Part shown: piece by piece, positions 1 through 7,560 of the stretch | How the letters are laid out: each line of letters begins with the position of its first letter | Position numbering within the stretch: the stretch's first letter is position 1 | NCBI GenBank assembly: GCA_040757035.1 | Contig: JBFLYM010000002.1 | Span: forward strand, 1-64,000 | Direction: 5' to 3' | Length of the DNA stretch: 64,000 bases | Source: JAHJBR01 sp040757035 | Lineage (GTDB): Archaea > Micrarchaeota > Micrarchaeia > Anstonellales > Bilamarchaeaceae | Translations under genes and position numbers: made by a program | Notes under the pieces: generated by a model | The model's input: the letters and a program-made list of their open reading frames with translations, nothing else | Database searches by the model: none | What the model was told of the DNA's origin: nothing

Positions 1-1
1 A

Positions 2-121
2 ATGAAAAATCTGAAATGTAAAGTCTATGATGAAGAAATCCTTATAAGTGAATTAACAAAAGAGCAGAAGGCCATTATTGAGAAAACTAATGTCATAGTG
101 CCTAAAACCTTGGGAATTTAG
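2..121 (+). CDS. small hypothetical protein or 3' end of a gene
   Basis: An open frame starts at ATG 2 and ends at TAG 119-121, giving 39 residues of mixed charge with no motif I recognise. The window edge is one base upstream, so this may be the 3' end of a longer gene. It stops just before the long palindrome at 127. No function is proposed. Confidence 0.35.
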   Translation: MKNLKCKVYDEEILISELTKEQKAIIEKTNVIVPKTLGI

Positions 122-126
122 GATTT

Positions 127-170
127 TGACTTGACTTTACAAAACGCGCGCGTTTTGTAAAGTCAAGTCA
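127..170. repeat. 44-bp perfect palindrome
   Basis: All 22 base pairs match around a CGCGCGCG centre between 148 and 149. The hairpin contains the stop codon of the truncated ACT gene. Positions 145-168 are identical over 24 nt to 23266-23289, inside a broken gene 23 kb away. It could act as a terminator for both converging genes or be a scar of fold-back replication. Confidence 0.9.
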
Positions 171-295
171 GACAGAGGGATAAGCTTCAGTTCTGTTAAC
201 TTACTTTCTGGCAATGTGCAAAAAACATACTCTTTATCAATTAATTCTGGTTTCATCTCTTTTAGCAGTTTGTCCAAATTCGTAATTCCTTTCAT
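137..295 (-). pseudogene. truncated ACT-domain protein (COG3602/ACT_3-like)
   Basis: ATG at 295 follows the HEPN stop by one base and gives 52 residues. The N-terminal text 'GITNLDKLLKEMKPEL' followed by 'KEYVFCTLPESKL' resembles the first third of COG3602 ACT-domain proteins, which are usually about 130 residues. The frame ends at a TAA inside the 44-bp palindrome, so the second half of the domain is missing. It was probably the last gene of the HEPN/MNT transcript. Family assignment is from memory of the N-terminal pattern; the truncation is seen directly. Confidence 0.6.
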
Positions 296-296
296 T

Positions 297-845
297 CTAT
301 GCCCTCGCTTCTAAGTCTTTAACCAACTTTTCTATTCGGTTGACAAAATTTCTTGCGTCTTTTAACAGTTTTTCTGCTGCGTCCTTTCCTGTTTCTTCTG
401 TAACTTCATATTGTGCTGCTTCTCTTTGTCTTCTTGCATGTCGCAGTTTTTGAACGTACTCCTCTTCGAGTTCTCTGGCCTGTTTCAATTTGTCAAGGAA
501 CTCTTTCTCCAAGAGATTCTTTTTCACAAAGAAAACCTCAAGTGCGATTATCGTTGCTGTATGATTATCGCTTTTGTAGCCGATTGACGCAAGTGCAGCC
601 AAAGCAGAGTGATACATTGCATAATAAGCTGTAATTACAATCCAATCAAAGGCTGAAAAGTCTTTTGGAATATTCAGCGCCTTTTTGGCTTCATCGCTGT
701 TTCCTAATTTCAGCAGTATGCTGCTAACCATGAAATTGTGGTCTGCTTTCGTTAAATAGTTTAGACTGAGCCTTCGGATAAACGACGCTTTCCCACATAA
801 CTCCTTCTCTTCAAATTCTTTGAGTCGTTTTTCAACATCAATCAT
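297..845 (-). CDS. HEPN-domain protein, partner of the MNT nucleotidyltransferase
   Basis: All-helical protein of 182 residues with the arrangement of HEPN (PF05168-like) proteins: a central 'FDWIVITAYYAMYHSALAAL' helix and a late 'LRHARRQREAAQY' helix followed by a coiled-coil tail. HEPN proteins paired with MNT enzymes are commonly toxins or RNases. I do not see a clear RX4-6H catalytic motif, so RNase activity is uncertain. ATG 845 is preferred over GTG 854 because GAAGGTG lies a few bases upstream. The start overlaps the MNT stop (ATGATTGA), indicating translational coupling. Confidence 0.8.
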   Translation of the reverse strand: MIDVEKRLKEFEEKELCGKASFIRRLSLNYLTKADHNFMVSSILLKLGNSDEAKKALNIPKDFSAFDWIVITAYYAMYHSALAALASIGYKSDNHTATIIALEVFFVKKNLLEKEFLDKLKQARELEEEYVQKLRHARRQREAAQYEVTEETGKDAAEKLLKDARNFVNRIEKLVKDLEARA

Positions 846-1473
846 TTGAAACACCTTCGCTCAGTAATGAAAAGCAATTCTCAAAACCATGAAGGATTAT
901 TCCATCTTGTTGCACCTCGTGAGCAACCATTTTCTTTTTTGATTTCAGCATTTTTACAAATTCAGAGGCAGTAGTAATAAGCGGGGCTATCTCTTTACCA
1001 TATTTATGGTCAATTCCGCCACATTCTCGTTCTAGCTGATCTCTAACATCAAAAGTAGAACTTATGATTATAATGTCAATGTCGCTGCGTTCCTTTTGTT
1101 CTCCTCTTGCATAGCTACCAAATAAAACAACACATAATAATTCGTTTGGTGCTGCTTTCCTTAGATTTTCAATAAGTTCTGTAAACATTTTCTTCAGAAC
1201 AACATCTTTCTTCAGAAACTCTTCTGTTTTCGAAATACTTATCTTCTCAAGATACTTTCTCGTCATTATGTTGCTTAGATTCAAACTGCAAACAATTGCC
1301 TTTCCAACTTGCCTCTCTTTAAGAATACTTTTTTCTACAAGATCTTTAATGTGACGGTATGTTGCATCATAAGATATCTTTGACTTTTTTGCAATCTCTC
1401 GTATATTGAACTCGCCGACTAGCTCAGGCATAAAGGTCGAGATTATTTTTGCTATTGTTGATTCTTTTACCAT
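838..1473 (-). CDS. HTH-fused minimal nucleotidyltransferase (MNT antitoxin type)
   Basis: 211 residues. The first ~70 form a winged helix ('EFNIREIAKKSKISYDATYR'). Residues ~110-140 hold a nucleotidyltransferase core with GSYARG and SDID, matching GSX10DXD of the pol-beta family. In HEPN/MNT pairs the MNT enzyme neutralises HEPN, in studied cases by AMPylation. The fused HTH suggests that it also represses the operon; a 16-bp palindrome lies between TATA and ATG 1473. The start is probably leaderless, with a TATA-like element at about 1499-1508. It is the first gene of a two- or three-gene operon with HEPN. Confidence 0.85.
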   Translation of the reverse strand: MVKESTIAKIISTFMPELVGEFNIREIAKKSKISYDATYRHIKDLVEKSILKERQVGKAIVCSLNLSNIMTRKYLEKISISKTEEFLKKDVVLKKMFTELIENLRKAAPNELLCVVLFGSYARGEQKERSDIDIIIISSTFDVRDQLERECGGIDHKYGKEIAPLITTASEFVKMLKSKKKMVAHEVQQDGIILHGFENCFSLLSEGVSND

Positions 1474-1482
1474 TTCAATTAC

Positions 1483-1498
1483 CCGATAATATTATCGG
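1483..1498. promoter_or_regulatory. 16-bp operator palindrome upstream of MNT/HEPN
   Basis: CCGATAATATTATCGG is a perfect dyad 10 bp from the MNT start. A TATA-like TTGTATATAA lies just upstream (minus strand, 1499-1508). An operator between TATA box and start is typical of archaeal repression, most simply by the HTH of the encoded antitoxin (inference). Confidence 0.65.
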
Positions 1499-1534
1499 TT
1501 ATATACAAATATAATGCTTTCTATTTTCCTGTCT

Positions 1535-1631
1535 TATACTCAACCAACTAAGTTTTTCCGATTTTGTTTTTCAGGTTTTATCTCGATTGGTTGAGTATAT
1601 GCGATCCACGTTTTTTTAGTGGATCAGTATA
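1535..1631 (+). repeat. 97-nt two-hairpin element, copy R1
   Basis: Begins TATACTCAACCAA and ends GGATCAGTATA. Stem 1 pairs the first 13 nt with TTGGTTGAGTATA; stem 2 pairs GATCCAC with GTGGATC around a T-rich loop. It differs from R2 at two positions. No coding capacity. It lies between MNT and Fic. Confidence 0.9.
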
Positions 1632-1700
1632 ATTCCTATTGTACACTAACGCTGTGTAAGATATTCGAACAGCATTCGAATCCGCTAGTCACTGATGTTG

Positions 1701-2645
1701 TTAAACTTCCTCTTTGGATTTAAATGTGTGCTGTTCCATAAGCACTTTGGTAATGTAATGCACTATTGCTTCGTCATTGCCTTTATCCCCCTCTTCAACC
1801 GCGTTATAATACTTGATTTTGTCTTTTAGTTCTACATAGAACATTGGGAATTTGCTTTTCATCAATATCCAGTTCATTACAACCCTTGAGGTTCTTCCGT
1901 TTCCATCAGCGAATGGATGAATCCTAACTAATTTGTTATGTAGGATTGCCCCCAATTCAACTGGATGTAATTTCTTTCTGGCAGAATAGTACCATTGAAA
2001 AATTTTCCTCATTTCTTCCTTAACTTTCTCATGAGCAGGAGGTATCCATTCCGAACCAGAAATCCTGACTTCATGATCTCTGTAATTGCCCACGATTTTG
2101 CAATTAGTGTTCTGTGTAAGCAGCTTATGGACTTTCAACAAAAATTTCTGATTAAACTCGCCGCTATATCCTTTCATGAATTCGTAACAGTCTTTTGAGT
2201 TTATTGCTTCATTGTAATCGTTAGGCGTAGCACCAGCAGGAATTATGTTCTCTGTCAAAATCATGCTCGTTTCACGAAGGCTTAAACGATTACCTTCGAT
2301 GGCATTTGAGTTATAAGTGAACCTGACAATGAAACCTTCCTCGTATTTCTTCTTTTCGACAGAATCCAGTTTACCATACCACTTCTTGAAAACCTCTTTC
2401 AAATCTTGCAATTTCTCTGCTTTTTCATCGCTCAAATAAGCATATTTAGAAGTGGGCTTCATGAGGCCTTTTTTTAATGCTTCTTTTTCGATCTCCTCAA
2501 CTGCTTTTTTTGTCTGTTCTTTGGAAGGTGGTTTGTCACCGACATATTTTCTTATTTTCTTCCATTTTTTATTGCTAACCCTAAAATTCTTCGTAACGTA
2601 GTAATATGTTTTGCCTCCCCTTTCGATTTTCTCTAAATAGACCAT
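1701..2645 (-). CDS. Fic-domain protein (AMPylase-type)
   Basis: Contains the Fic core HPFADGNGRTSR at about residues 243-254 of the 314-residue protein; Fic enzymes transfer AMP or related groups to target hydroxyls. Upstream, SNAIEG at ~113-118 matches the (S/T)xxxE(G/N) inhibitory helix, placing it in the self-inhibited class with the helix N-terminal to the Fic core. The first ~60 residues are basic and may bind nucleic acid. I use ATG 2645 (MVYLEK) because a TATATA element at ~2666-2673 suits a leaderless start there; the open frame extends to 2714. Repeated GGGCACAA motifs cover the promoter. Confidence 0.85.
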   Translation of the reverse strand: MVYLEKIERGGKTYYYVTKNFRVSNKKWKKIRKYVGDKPPSKEQTKKAVEEIEKEALKKGLMKPTSKYAYLSDEKAEKLQDLKEVFKKWYGKLDSVEKKKYEEGFIVRFTYNSNAIEGNRLSLRETSMILTENIIPAGATPNDYNEAINSKDCYEFMKGYSGEFNQKFLLKVHKLLTQNTNCKIVGNYRDHEVRISGSEWIPPAHEKVKEEMRKIFQWYYSARKKLHPVELGAILHNKLVRIHPFADGNGRTSRVVMNWILMKSKFPMFYVELKDKIKYYNAVEEGDKGNDEAIVHYITKVLMEQHTFKSKEEV

Positions 2646-2650
2646 ATGCA

Positions 2651-2740
2651 TTGTATGGGCACAAGAATATATAAAGTTATCTATTTTTGTAAAATATTGT
2701 GCCCGTATCCACAAGCATCTGCTTTAATTGTATGGGCACA
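2651..2740. promoter_or_regulatory. three GTATGGGCACA half-sites at the Fic promoter
   Basis: TTGTATGGGCACAA (2651-2664), its near-inverse TTGTGCCCGTA (2697-2707) and ATTGTATGGGCACA (2728-2741) flank the TATA element. The last two form a roughly 10-bp inverted repeat with one mismatch. The layout suggests a regulator binding site. Confidence 0.5.
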
Positions 2741-2766
2741 CACAAAAAGTTGGGTTAGTATATAAC

Positions 2767-2811
2767 AATAGTAGCTTTTTCGACCAAATATGCACGATTT
2801 TGGGAGTTTTT
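2767..2811. repeat. direct repeat DR-A, downstream copy
   Basis: 45 bp identical to 4069-4113. It lies 40 bp past the stop of the ATPase gene at 2851-4041. It contains an imperfect inner dyad (CCAAAT...ATTTTGG). Confidence 0.92.
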
Positions 2812-2850
2812 GCGTCTAATCCGAGCATCGTCATCAAATCAAACATCTGA

Positions 2851-4041
2851 TCAAAGAAGCAATGTAATGATTTGTTCGTCTTTTATAAGCATAATATTTT
2901 CAAAGCCAGCGAGTTGGGATCGATTTTTTGATGCCCCGCCTATTTCAACAACCAATTTCTGTTTTCCTGTTTCAAGAATATAATCTGGCGATTTTTTTGC
3001 ACCTTTTATCGTATTTATCTTCCAACCCTTCCTAACAAAGCCGAATACCGCCAATTCTTCGCGCACTGCTCCAAAATTATAACTTTCTTTAAGTTGTTTG
3101 CATATGGCAACGCGCAAATTAGGATGAGTGAAAATCAGCTTCGGTTCGCCCCTCACAAGTGCTGCCCCACTACTTGAAGGCCTTATAAGTCTTAGTAGTT
3201 TCATGTTTATCAGTGCATCGATTATCTCATATACTACTGTCTTTGAAATTCTAAGCGAAGATGAAAGCGATGTAATGCTCAATTCACCTGGTGACGACGT
3301 TGCAAAAAATATCAAGAGTTTTTCCATAGCAAATATTTTTTCGTTGGATAGTTTAAGGAAGGAAACGCTATCCTCGCGTACGGATTTCATTATTGCAAAA
3401 TATATCGCATTCATAACGTCGTCGCTAGAATAGTTGGGTATAAGCGAAACTGGAAATCCTCCATATTCTACATACTCGAAAAACCAACCTTCGATACGCG
3501 GATAAAGCATTGCTACGACATCTATCGCTTCTTTTTTATTCCACGTTTCTGCACTTGCTGGTGTGGAGACATGGTATCTTAGTCTCAAATATTCTCCTAA
3601 CGTCATCGGTTCTATATCAAATACTATTTCTCGCCTATCTGGAGTGAAAGCGAGTGCTGCGCTTCCAGAACACACAAGAGTTATTTGCGCGAATTGGTCG
3701 TGAATGGATTTTATTTCGTCTCTCCAATTTGGCGATTTATGCACTTCATCAATGAATAATAAGGTATATCCTGCTTCTACGAGACTGCGAATTATTTCAT
3801 AAAGACCGGTTTTTGTCACAAATGGCCAATCTGTTGAGAGGTATATTGACCGTTCCTTTTTCTCGTTGAAAAGTTGGAGCATGAGCGTTGTCTTACCAAC
3901 ACCGCGAAATCCTCTTAGTATCTTTATTCGCGGTCCGGCATCAAGGGATCGTTCTATCTCGGATTTTATGTCCCTTGTTTCAAATCCATCTATGTTTTTC
4001 AAAAGCGAAAGTGCGATTTTCCTTAATTCCCCTATTTCCAT
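2851..4041 (-). CDS. AAA+ ATPase with winged helix and nuclease-like C-terminus
   Basis: 396 residues. Walker A GFRGVGKT at ~44-51, Walker B LLFIDEVH at ~94-101 and a sensor LVCSGSAA at ~122-129 define a AAA_14/DUF4143-type NTPase. A winged helix follows at ~250-290 ('LSITSLSSSLRISKTVVYEI'). The C-terminal SPDYIL...LVVEIGGASK resembles the D...ExG pattern of PD-(D/E)XK folds. It is a paralogue of the ATPase at 58427-59641, sharing FTHPNLR and EIGG-SK. The gene is bracketed by identical 45-bp repeats 28 bp upstream and 40 bp downstream. The family role is unknown. Confidence 0.82.
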   Translation of the reverse strand: MEIGELRKIALSLLKNIDGFETRDIKSEIERSLDAGPRIKILRGFRGVGKTTLMLQLFNEKKERSIYLSTDWPFVTKTGLYEIIRSLVEAGYTLLFIDEVHKSPNWRDEIKSIHDQFAQITLVCSGSAALAFTPDRREIVFDIEPMTLGEYLRLRYHVSTPASAETWNKKEAIDVVAMLYPRIEGWFFEYVEYGGFPVSLIPNYSSDDVMNAIYFAIMKSVREDSVSFLKLSNEKIFAMEKLLIFFATSSPGELSITSLSSSLRISKTVVYEIIDALINMKLLRLIRPSSSGAALVRGEPKLIFTHPNLRVAICKQLKESYNFGAVREELAVFGFVRKGWKINTIKGAKKSPDYILETGKQKLVVEIGGASKNRSQLAGFENIMLIKDEQIITLLL

Positions 4042-4068
4042 GAATATTTATTATTACATCTATTTAAA

Positions 4069-4113
4069 AATAGTAGCTTTTTCGACCAAATATGCACGAT
4101 TTTGGGAGTTTTT
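4069..4113. repeat. direct repeat DR-A, upstream copy
   Basis: Identical to 2767-2811. It lies 28 bp before the ATPase start at 4041; the TATA-like TATTTTTAAATAG sits at its gene-proximal edge. The ~100 bp from here to tRNA-His (4114-4216) show nothing I can assign. Confidence 0.92.
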
Positions 4114-4251
4114 CCACACATATGACATTTTCCTGTGCGCAAAGCGGAAAAAATGGGTGCAAAATAACGCAATACCGTATTTTCCTCCATAAGCCTTAAT
4201 TCCTATTGCGCATTAAGGCCATGACCGGGAATCGAACCCGGGCCTAGGGAT

Positions 4252-4339
4252 GACTGTTTTATGTTTTCTGTTTTCAATTTTGAGTTTTGTATTTGTGAAA
4301 CCTTTGCGAAATCAAAACTCAAGACCAGAAACATGTTTT
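4252..4339 (-). other. tRNA-His intron at 37/38
   Basis: 88 nt removed between G37 and A38. The intron 3' end CAGTC pairs with exon GACTG, as expected for a bulge-helix-bulge splice site. It shares GGTCTTGAGTTTT and a GAAAACAGAAAACA stretch with the D-loop intron. Confidence 0.8.
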
Positions 4340-4362
4340 CCACAGTCCCCCACGCTACCAAT

Positions 4363-4468
4363 ACGCAGTTCCCTGTTTTCTGTTTTCAATTCCGAAATCC
4401 AAAACCAATTCCGAAACAAAACCCATAAGGCAAAATTTGAAACCAAAAACTCAAGACCGAAAACTCTT
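4363..4468 (-). other. tRNA-His D-loop intron
   Basis: About 106 nt interrupts the D loop. The exact ends are ambiguous because GCGTA occurs at both junctions (4362-4366 and 4468-4472). Removing one GCGTA copy plus the insert yields a normal D arm with GG and TAG. It is related in sequence to the anticodon-loop intron. Confidence 0.75.
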
Positions 4469-4518
4469 ACGCTATCATGGCCATCTAGTGGATTAGTAAT
4501 TGGTTAGTACAATATAAA

Positions 4519-5400
4519 TTAAAATATCTTCAAATGTTTTTTTAAATATGTGCCATCACCGTGTACAAATTCTATCCTCTTTGCATTGGTTGATTTTATA
4601 AATTCAAGTAAATCGTAAAAATCAGCGTGATCGCTTAATAGAAATGAAATATCAGTATCAAAAAACCTGGAAAGCGCCCAACCAGTTGCAACCGCTACTA
4701 AAGTCTTTCTTCCAAACGCTTGTGCCAATTTGTTTGCAAAATATCTCTTTGCTTTTTTCATTTCCACAATTCCGACAAACGGCTTTGTCATTAATTGCTC
4801 TGCTTCTTCAGTTCCTACAACAGCGCGCTCCAATTTTACTCCAAACTTTTCGTAAATACAATTGAAATGTTCTATGTTTTTGTCCACTATAGGTACTATT
4901 CCAAAGGAATTAAGAATTTTAATCAGTTCTTGAGATTTCCCAAGTGCATAACCGCCTATGAGCAGATTACATTGCGAGTTTTTATTTACCCATTTTTCTA
5001 TATCAGAATATATTTCGCAATAATCTGGAAACTTGTATTGCGGATTGCCATATGTTGATTCTATTATGAGAAAATCACATTCGACAATTTCCGCGCCTTT
5101 AAAAAGAATTGACGAGCGCGTACGTATATCGCCAGTGTAAAGAATTTTTTCTCCCTTGTTTTCAACAACAAGCTGACGCGAACCCAAAATATGCCCTGCA
5201 TTAAGAAGTTTTGTGTTTTGAAGTTTTGTGTTTTGACCCAAAAGATTGCCCAAAGCGATTGTTTCATCGCTCGCCATAATGCGCGTTTTATTTTTTACGC
5301 CAACAATATGATCGTTATGTGCGTGAGAAATAAACGAAACGTCGCCACCACCGCCAGCTCTATCCAAAGAAATAAGCGCTTCTTGAGATTGAATATGCAT
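4519..5400 (-). CDS. metallo-beta-lactamase nuclease (COG1236/CPSF-like)
   Basis: 293 residues. HAHNDH at ~27-32, later His in GHILGS, Asp in YTGD and a late SDHAD form the metal-binding set of MBL-fold nucleases. The region following IIESTYG resembles the beta-CASP insertion of Ysh1/CPSF73-like archaeal exonucleases, though shorter. Likely an RNA or DNA nuclease; the substrate cannot be told. Two perfect tandem copies of a 15-bp unit (5206-5235) encode QNTKL twice. It is the last gene of a same-strand run with AmrS-like and RNase Z. Confidence 0.75.
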   Translation of the reverse strand: MHIQSQEALISLDRAGGGGDVSFISHAHNDHIVGVKNKTRIMASDETIALGNLLGQNTKLQNTKLLNAGHILGSRQLVVENKGEKILYTGDIRTRSSILFKGAEIVECDFLIIESTYGNPQYKFPDYCEIYSDIEKWVNKNSQCNLLIGGYALGKSQELIKILNSFGIVPIVDKNIEHFNCIYEKFGVKLERAVVGTEEAEQLMTKPFVGIVEMKKAKRYFANKLAQAFGRKTLVAVATGWALSRFFDTDISFLLSDHADFYDLLEFIKSTNAKRIEFVHGDGTYLKKHLKIF

Positions 5401-5441
5401 AACAATGTTTTACAAAAGCAATACATTTATTTCTATTATTT

Positions 5442-6521
5442 CTATTCAACAGTCTTAACCGTTGTGACAAAATATTGTTTTTTTCCGCATTCGCGGCATC
5501 GCGAATCTTCAGTGATTAGGATTTCGGTTGCTCCAAATCCAAATCTTTTTACAAGAAGCGCGTTGCAATTGTAGCAATAAGTACTTTCTGTCTCAGCATC
5601 TGCGCGATTGCCTGTATATGCGTATCTTAATCCTTCTTCAAACGCAATCGCTCTCGCTTTGCGCAGTGTTTCTAGCGGAGTTGCCGGCACGTTGATCATT
5701 TTATACGCTGGATAAAACCCTATAAAATGTACAGGAATATTTTTGTCAACATCCGCTATCCATTTTGAAAGCGCGTGCAACTCATCCGCGCTGTCGTTTA
5801 ATTTCGGAATTATCAGATTTATAATTTCTATGTGCATAATTTTGTGCAATGCTTTTATATTTTGCAAAACGGCTTCAAGTTTCGCATCTCCAACAACATT
5901 ACTGTATATTTTTTGATTGAACCCCTTTAAGTCTATGCGCGACGCGTCTATAAATGGTTTCATAAGATTTATCGCAGCAGCACTCATATAGCCATTTGTA
6001 ACAAAAACATTATACATTTTTTTTTCTTTTGCGAGCTTCGCGGTATCTATTGCGTATTCCATAAATATTGTTGGTTCGGTATATGTATACGCAATTCCAT
6101 CTGCCTTCTCATATTCAGCAAGTTTTATCATTTGTTCTGGAGAGATATCTTCACCAGTGATGTTATCCCGTTGCTGGCTTATGTCCCAATTTTGACAATA
6201 CTTGCACCGAAAATTGCAGCCTACTGTTGCGAAAGAAAGCGCATTGGTTCCTGGCATGAAATGATAAAATGGTTTTTTCTCTATCGGATCTGTTGCAACA
6301 GCGATTGCTTTTCCATAATTCAGTGAATATAATATCCCGCCGATATTTTTTCTTACGCCGCAAAAACCTCTTTCGTTTTCTAAAATCTTGCAAAATCTAT
6401 TACACATAAAACAATTTACACTTTTATCTACACTTTTGGAATAAAGAAGCGCTTCTTTCATAATTGCTTCTTTCGTACGTATTGTCTTCATAACTACTTC
6501 CTTTATAGGTACTTCCTTCAT
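5442..6521 (-). CDS. amrS: AmrS-like radical SAM enzyme (AmmeMemoRadiSam family)
   Basis: 359 residues. An N-terminal Cys cluster (CFMCNRFCKI...RGFCGVRKN) precedes the radical SAM motif CNFRCKYCQNWDIS at ~115-125, the standard order of the AmmeMemoRadiSam radical SAM protein. The C-terminus carries two CxxC pairs (CYNCN, CRECGKK), a small zinc-ribbon or rubredoxin-like tail. AMMECR1 and Memo partners are not in the window, so the substrate is unknown. The first ~30 residues are a degenerate tandem repeat (MKEVPIKEVVMKTIRTKEAI), so the true start may be at the third or fourth Met. It starts three bases past the RNase Z stop. Confidence 0.85.
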   Translation of the reverse strand: MKEVPIKEVVMKTIRTKEAIMKEALLYSKSVDKSVNCFMCNRFCKILENERGFCGVRKNIGGILYSLNYGKAIAVATDPIEKKPFYHFMPGTNALSFATVGCNFRCKYCQNWDISQQRDNITGEDISPEQMIKLAEYEKADGIAYTYTEPTIFMEYAIDTAKLAKEKKMYNVFVTNGYMSAAAINLMKPFIDASRIDLKGFNQKIYSNVVGDAKLEAVLQNIKALHKIMHIEIINLIIPKLNDSADELHALSKWIADVDKNIPVHFIGFYPAYKMINVPATPLETLRKARAIAFEEGLRYAYTGNRADAETESTYCYNCNALLVKRFGFGATEILITEDSRCRECGKKQYFVTTVKTVE

Positions 6522-6524
6522 CCT

Positions 6525-7400
6525 TCATAATTCTAATCCGAGTCCATCTTCAGCAACTATTGTATTCGGAAATATCTTTTTTGCTTCTTTAAGGAGTTGC
6601 GAGAGTTGCAGAGCATTAGAATATCTTCCGCTTATATGCGTAAGCACAAGTTTCTTCACTTCTGCTTCGCTTGCAATTTCTGCGGCCTGCACCGCGGTAC
6701 TATGGCTGCGTTTTTTCGCTTCATCCTCTAGTTTTTTGTCATATGTAGCGTCGTGTATAAGCAAATCGGCATTCTTTGCTGATTTTATAACATTGCTGGA
6801 TGGTGAACAATCCCCACTGTAAACTATTTTTCTTCCTTTTTTCAACCATGTAACATCTTCAAGTTCAATTCTGTTTTTTCCTATTTTTATAAATCCCTGT
6901 TCCTGAATTCTGCGAAACATTTCTCCCTTTAATCCGAGCGCGTGCGCCTTTTCTTCGTAGAATTTCAAAATATCGTATTCTTTAAACACAAACCCAAAGC
7001 TTTCGCCAACATGTTTTACTTTAAACGCAGAGATTTCTCCTTCTCCATCCTTAAGCAATAATCCTGGTTTTATTTCGTTTATTTCAAGAAAATCCCATTT
7101 CTTTGGCAATAAAAGTTGAAATTTTTGCGGAGCGTAAATTAAAAGTTTTTGTGCAAACACCGATGAAAGCCGAAGCGTTTCTATAAGCCCGAACACTCCA
7201 AGAAAATGATCCAGATGTAAATGAGAAATAAATATTGCTTTCACGCTTCCGAATCCAATCCTGTATTTCATCATTTGTCTTTGCGTGCCTTCTCCGCAAT
7301 CCCACAAATAAAGTTCTTTTGCCTTTAGCGCAACAGAAGGCATGCTGCGATTTACTGTTGGTATGGATGCACTTGTACCAAGGAAAGTAATTTTAAGCAT
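6525..7400 (-). CDS. rnz: ribonuclease Z
   Basis: 291 residues, typical for short-form tRNase Z. The N-terminus LKITFLGTSASIPT and the HLHLDH metal motif at ~62-67 are diagnostic, followed by YSGD and a late THIS. The enzyme cuts the 3' trailer from pre-tRNA, relevant here because neither tRNA in the window encodes CCA. It is upstream of the AmrS-like gene with a 3-base gap, so they are probably co-transcribed. Confidence 0.92.
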   Translation of the reverse strand: MLKITFLGTSASIPTVNRSMPSVALKAKELYLWDCGEGTQRQMMKYRIGFGSVKAIFISHLHLDHFLGVFGLIETLRLSSVFAQKLLIYAPQKFQLLLPKKWDFLEINEIKPGLLLKDGEGEISAFKVKHVGESFGFVFKEYDILKFYEEKAHALGLKGEMFRRIQEQGFIKIGKNRIELEDVTWLKKGRKIVYSGDCSPSSNVIKSAKNADLLIHDATYDKKLEDEAKKRSHSTAVQAAEIASEAEVKKLVLTHISGRYSNALQLSQLLKEAKKIFPNTIVAEDGLGLEL

Positions 7401-7560
7401 GCATTATTATAGTGTTTGATTTATATAATTATATAATTACTACAATCGTTTGTCAACTACCGTCAACTACCTCCTATTGAAATGATCAACTATGACCAGC
7501 TATGACTAAGTTGTAACCTATAGTTGTGAAAAAAAGCTTATTGCTAACTTGTTTTTGCTA
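7401..7560. other. spacer with small degenerate repeats
   Basis: 160 bp between RNase Z and the R2 element. It contains GTCAACTACC twice and related CAACTATGACC/AGCTATGACT units. No gene is seen; the RNase Z promoter should lie in its AT-rich start. Confidence 0.4.

Larger units (their letters stand above)
4217..4482 (-). tRNA. tRNA-His(GTG) with two introns
   Basis: Exons assemble into a full cloverleaf. Acceptor GCCATGA pairs with TCATGGC; encoded G-1 at 4482 faces C73 at 4217, the tRNA-His hallmark. The anticodon arm GGGGA-CTGTGGA-TCCCT carries GTG, and the T arm is CCGGG-TTCGATT-CCCGG. One intron lies at the usual 37/38 site (4252-4339). A second lies in the D loop between two GCGTA copies (about 106 nt, between 4362 and 4472). 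No CCA is encoded. A TATA-like element at ~4507-4516, inside the 3' end of the nuclease gene, is correctly placed for a promoter. Confidence 0.9.

Noticed and set aside
127..170. CRISPR-type repeat
   Set aside because: Only one copy of the palindrome is present and there is no array; no evenly spaced repeats were seen anywhere in the window.
1535..1631. 97-nt element as a box C/D or H/ACA guide RNA
   Set aside because: No C/D boxes, no ACA at a fixed place and no kink-turn seen; the repeat copies are too similar for guides with different targets.
1655..1690. TTCGAA-containing stretch resembling a tRNA T loop
   Set aside because: No acceptor or anticodon arm can be built around it on either strand.
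4519..5400. Second RNase Z
   Set aside because: The HxHxDH is HAHNDH in a CPSF/beta-CASP-like context, and the RNase Z signature is found instead in the 6525-7400 gene.
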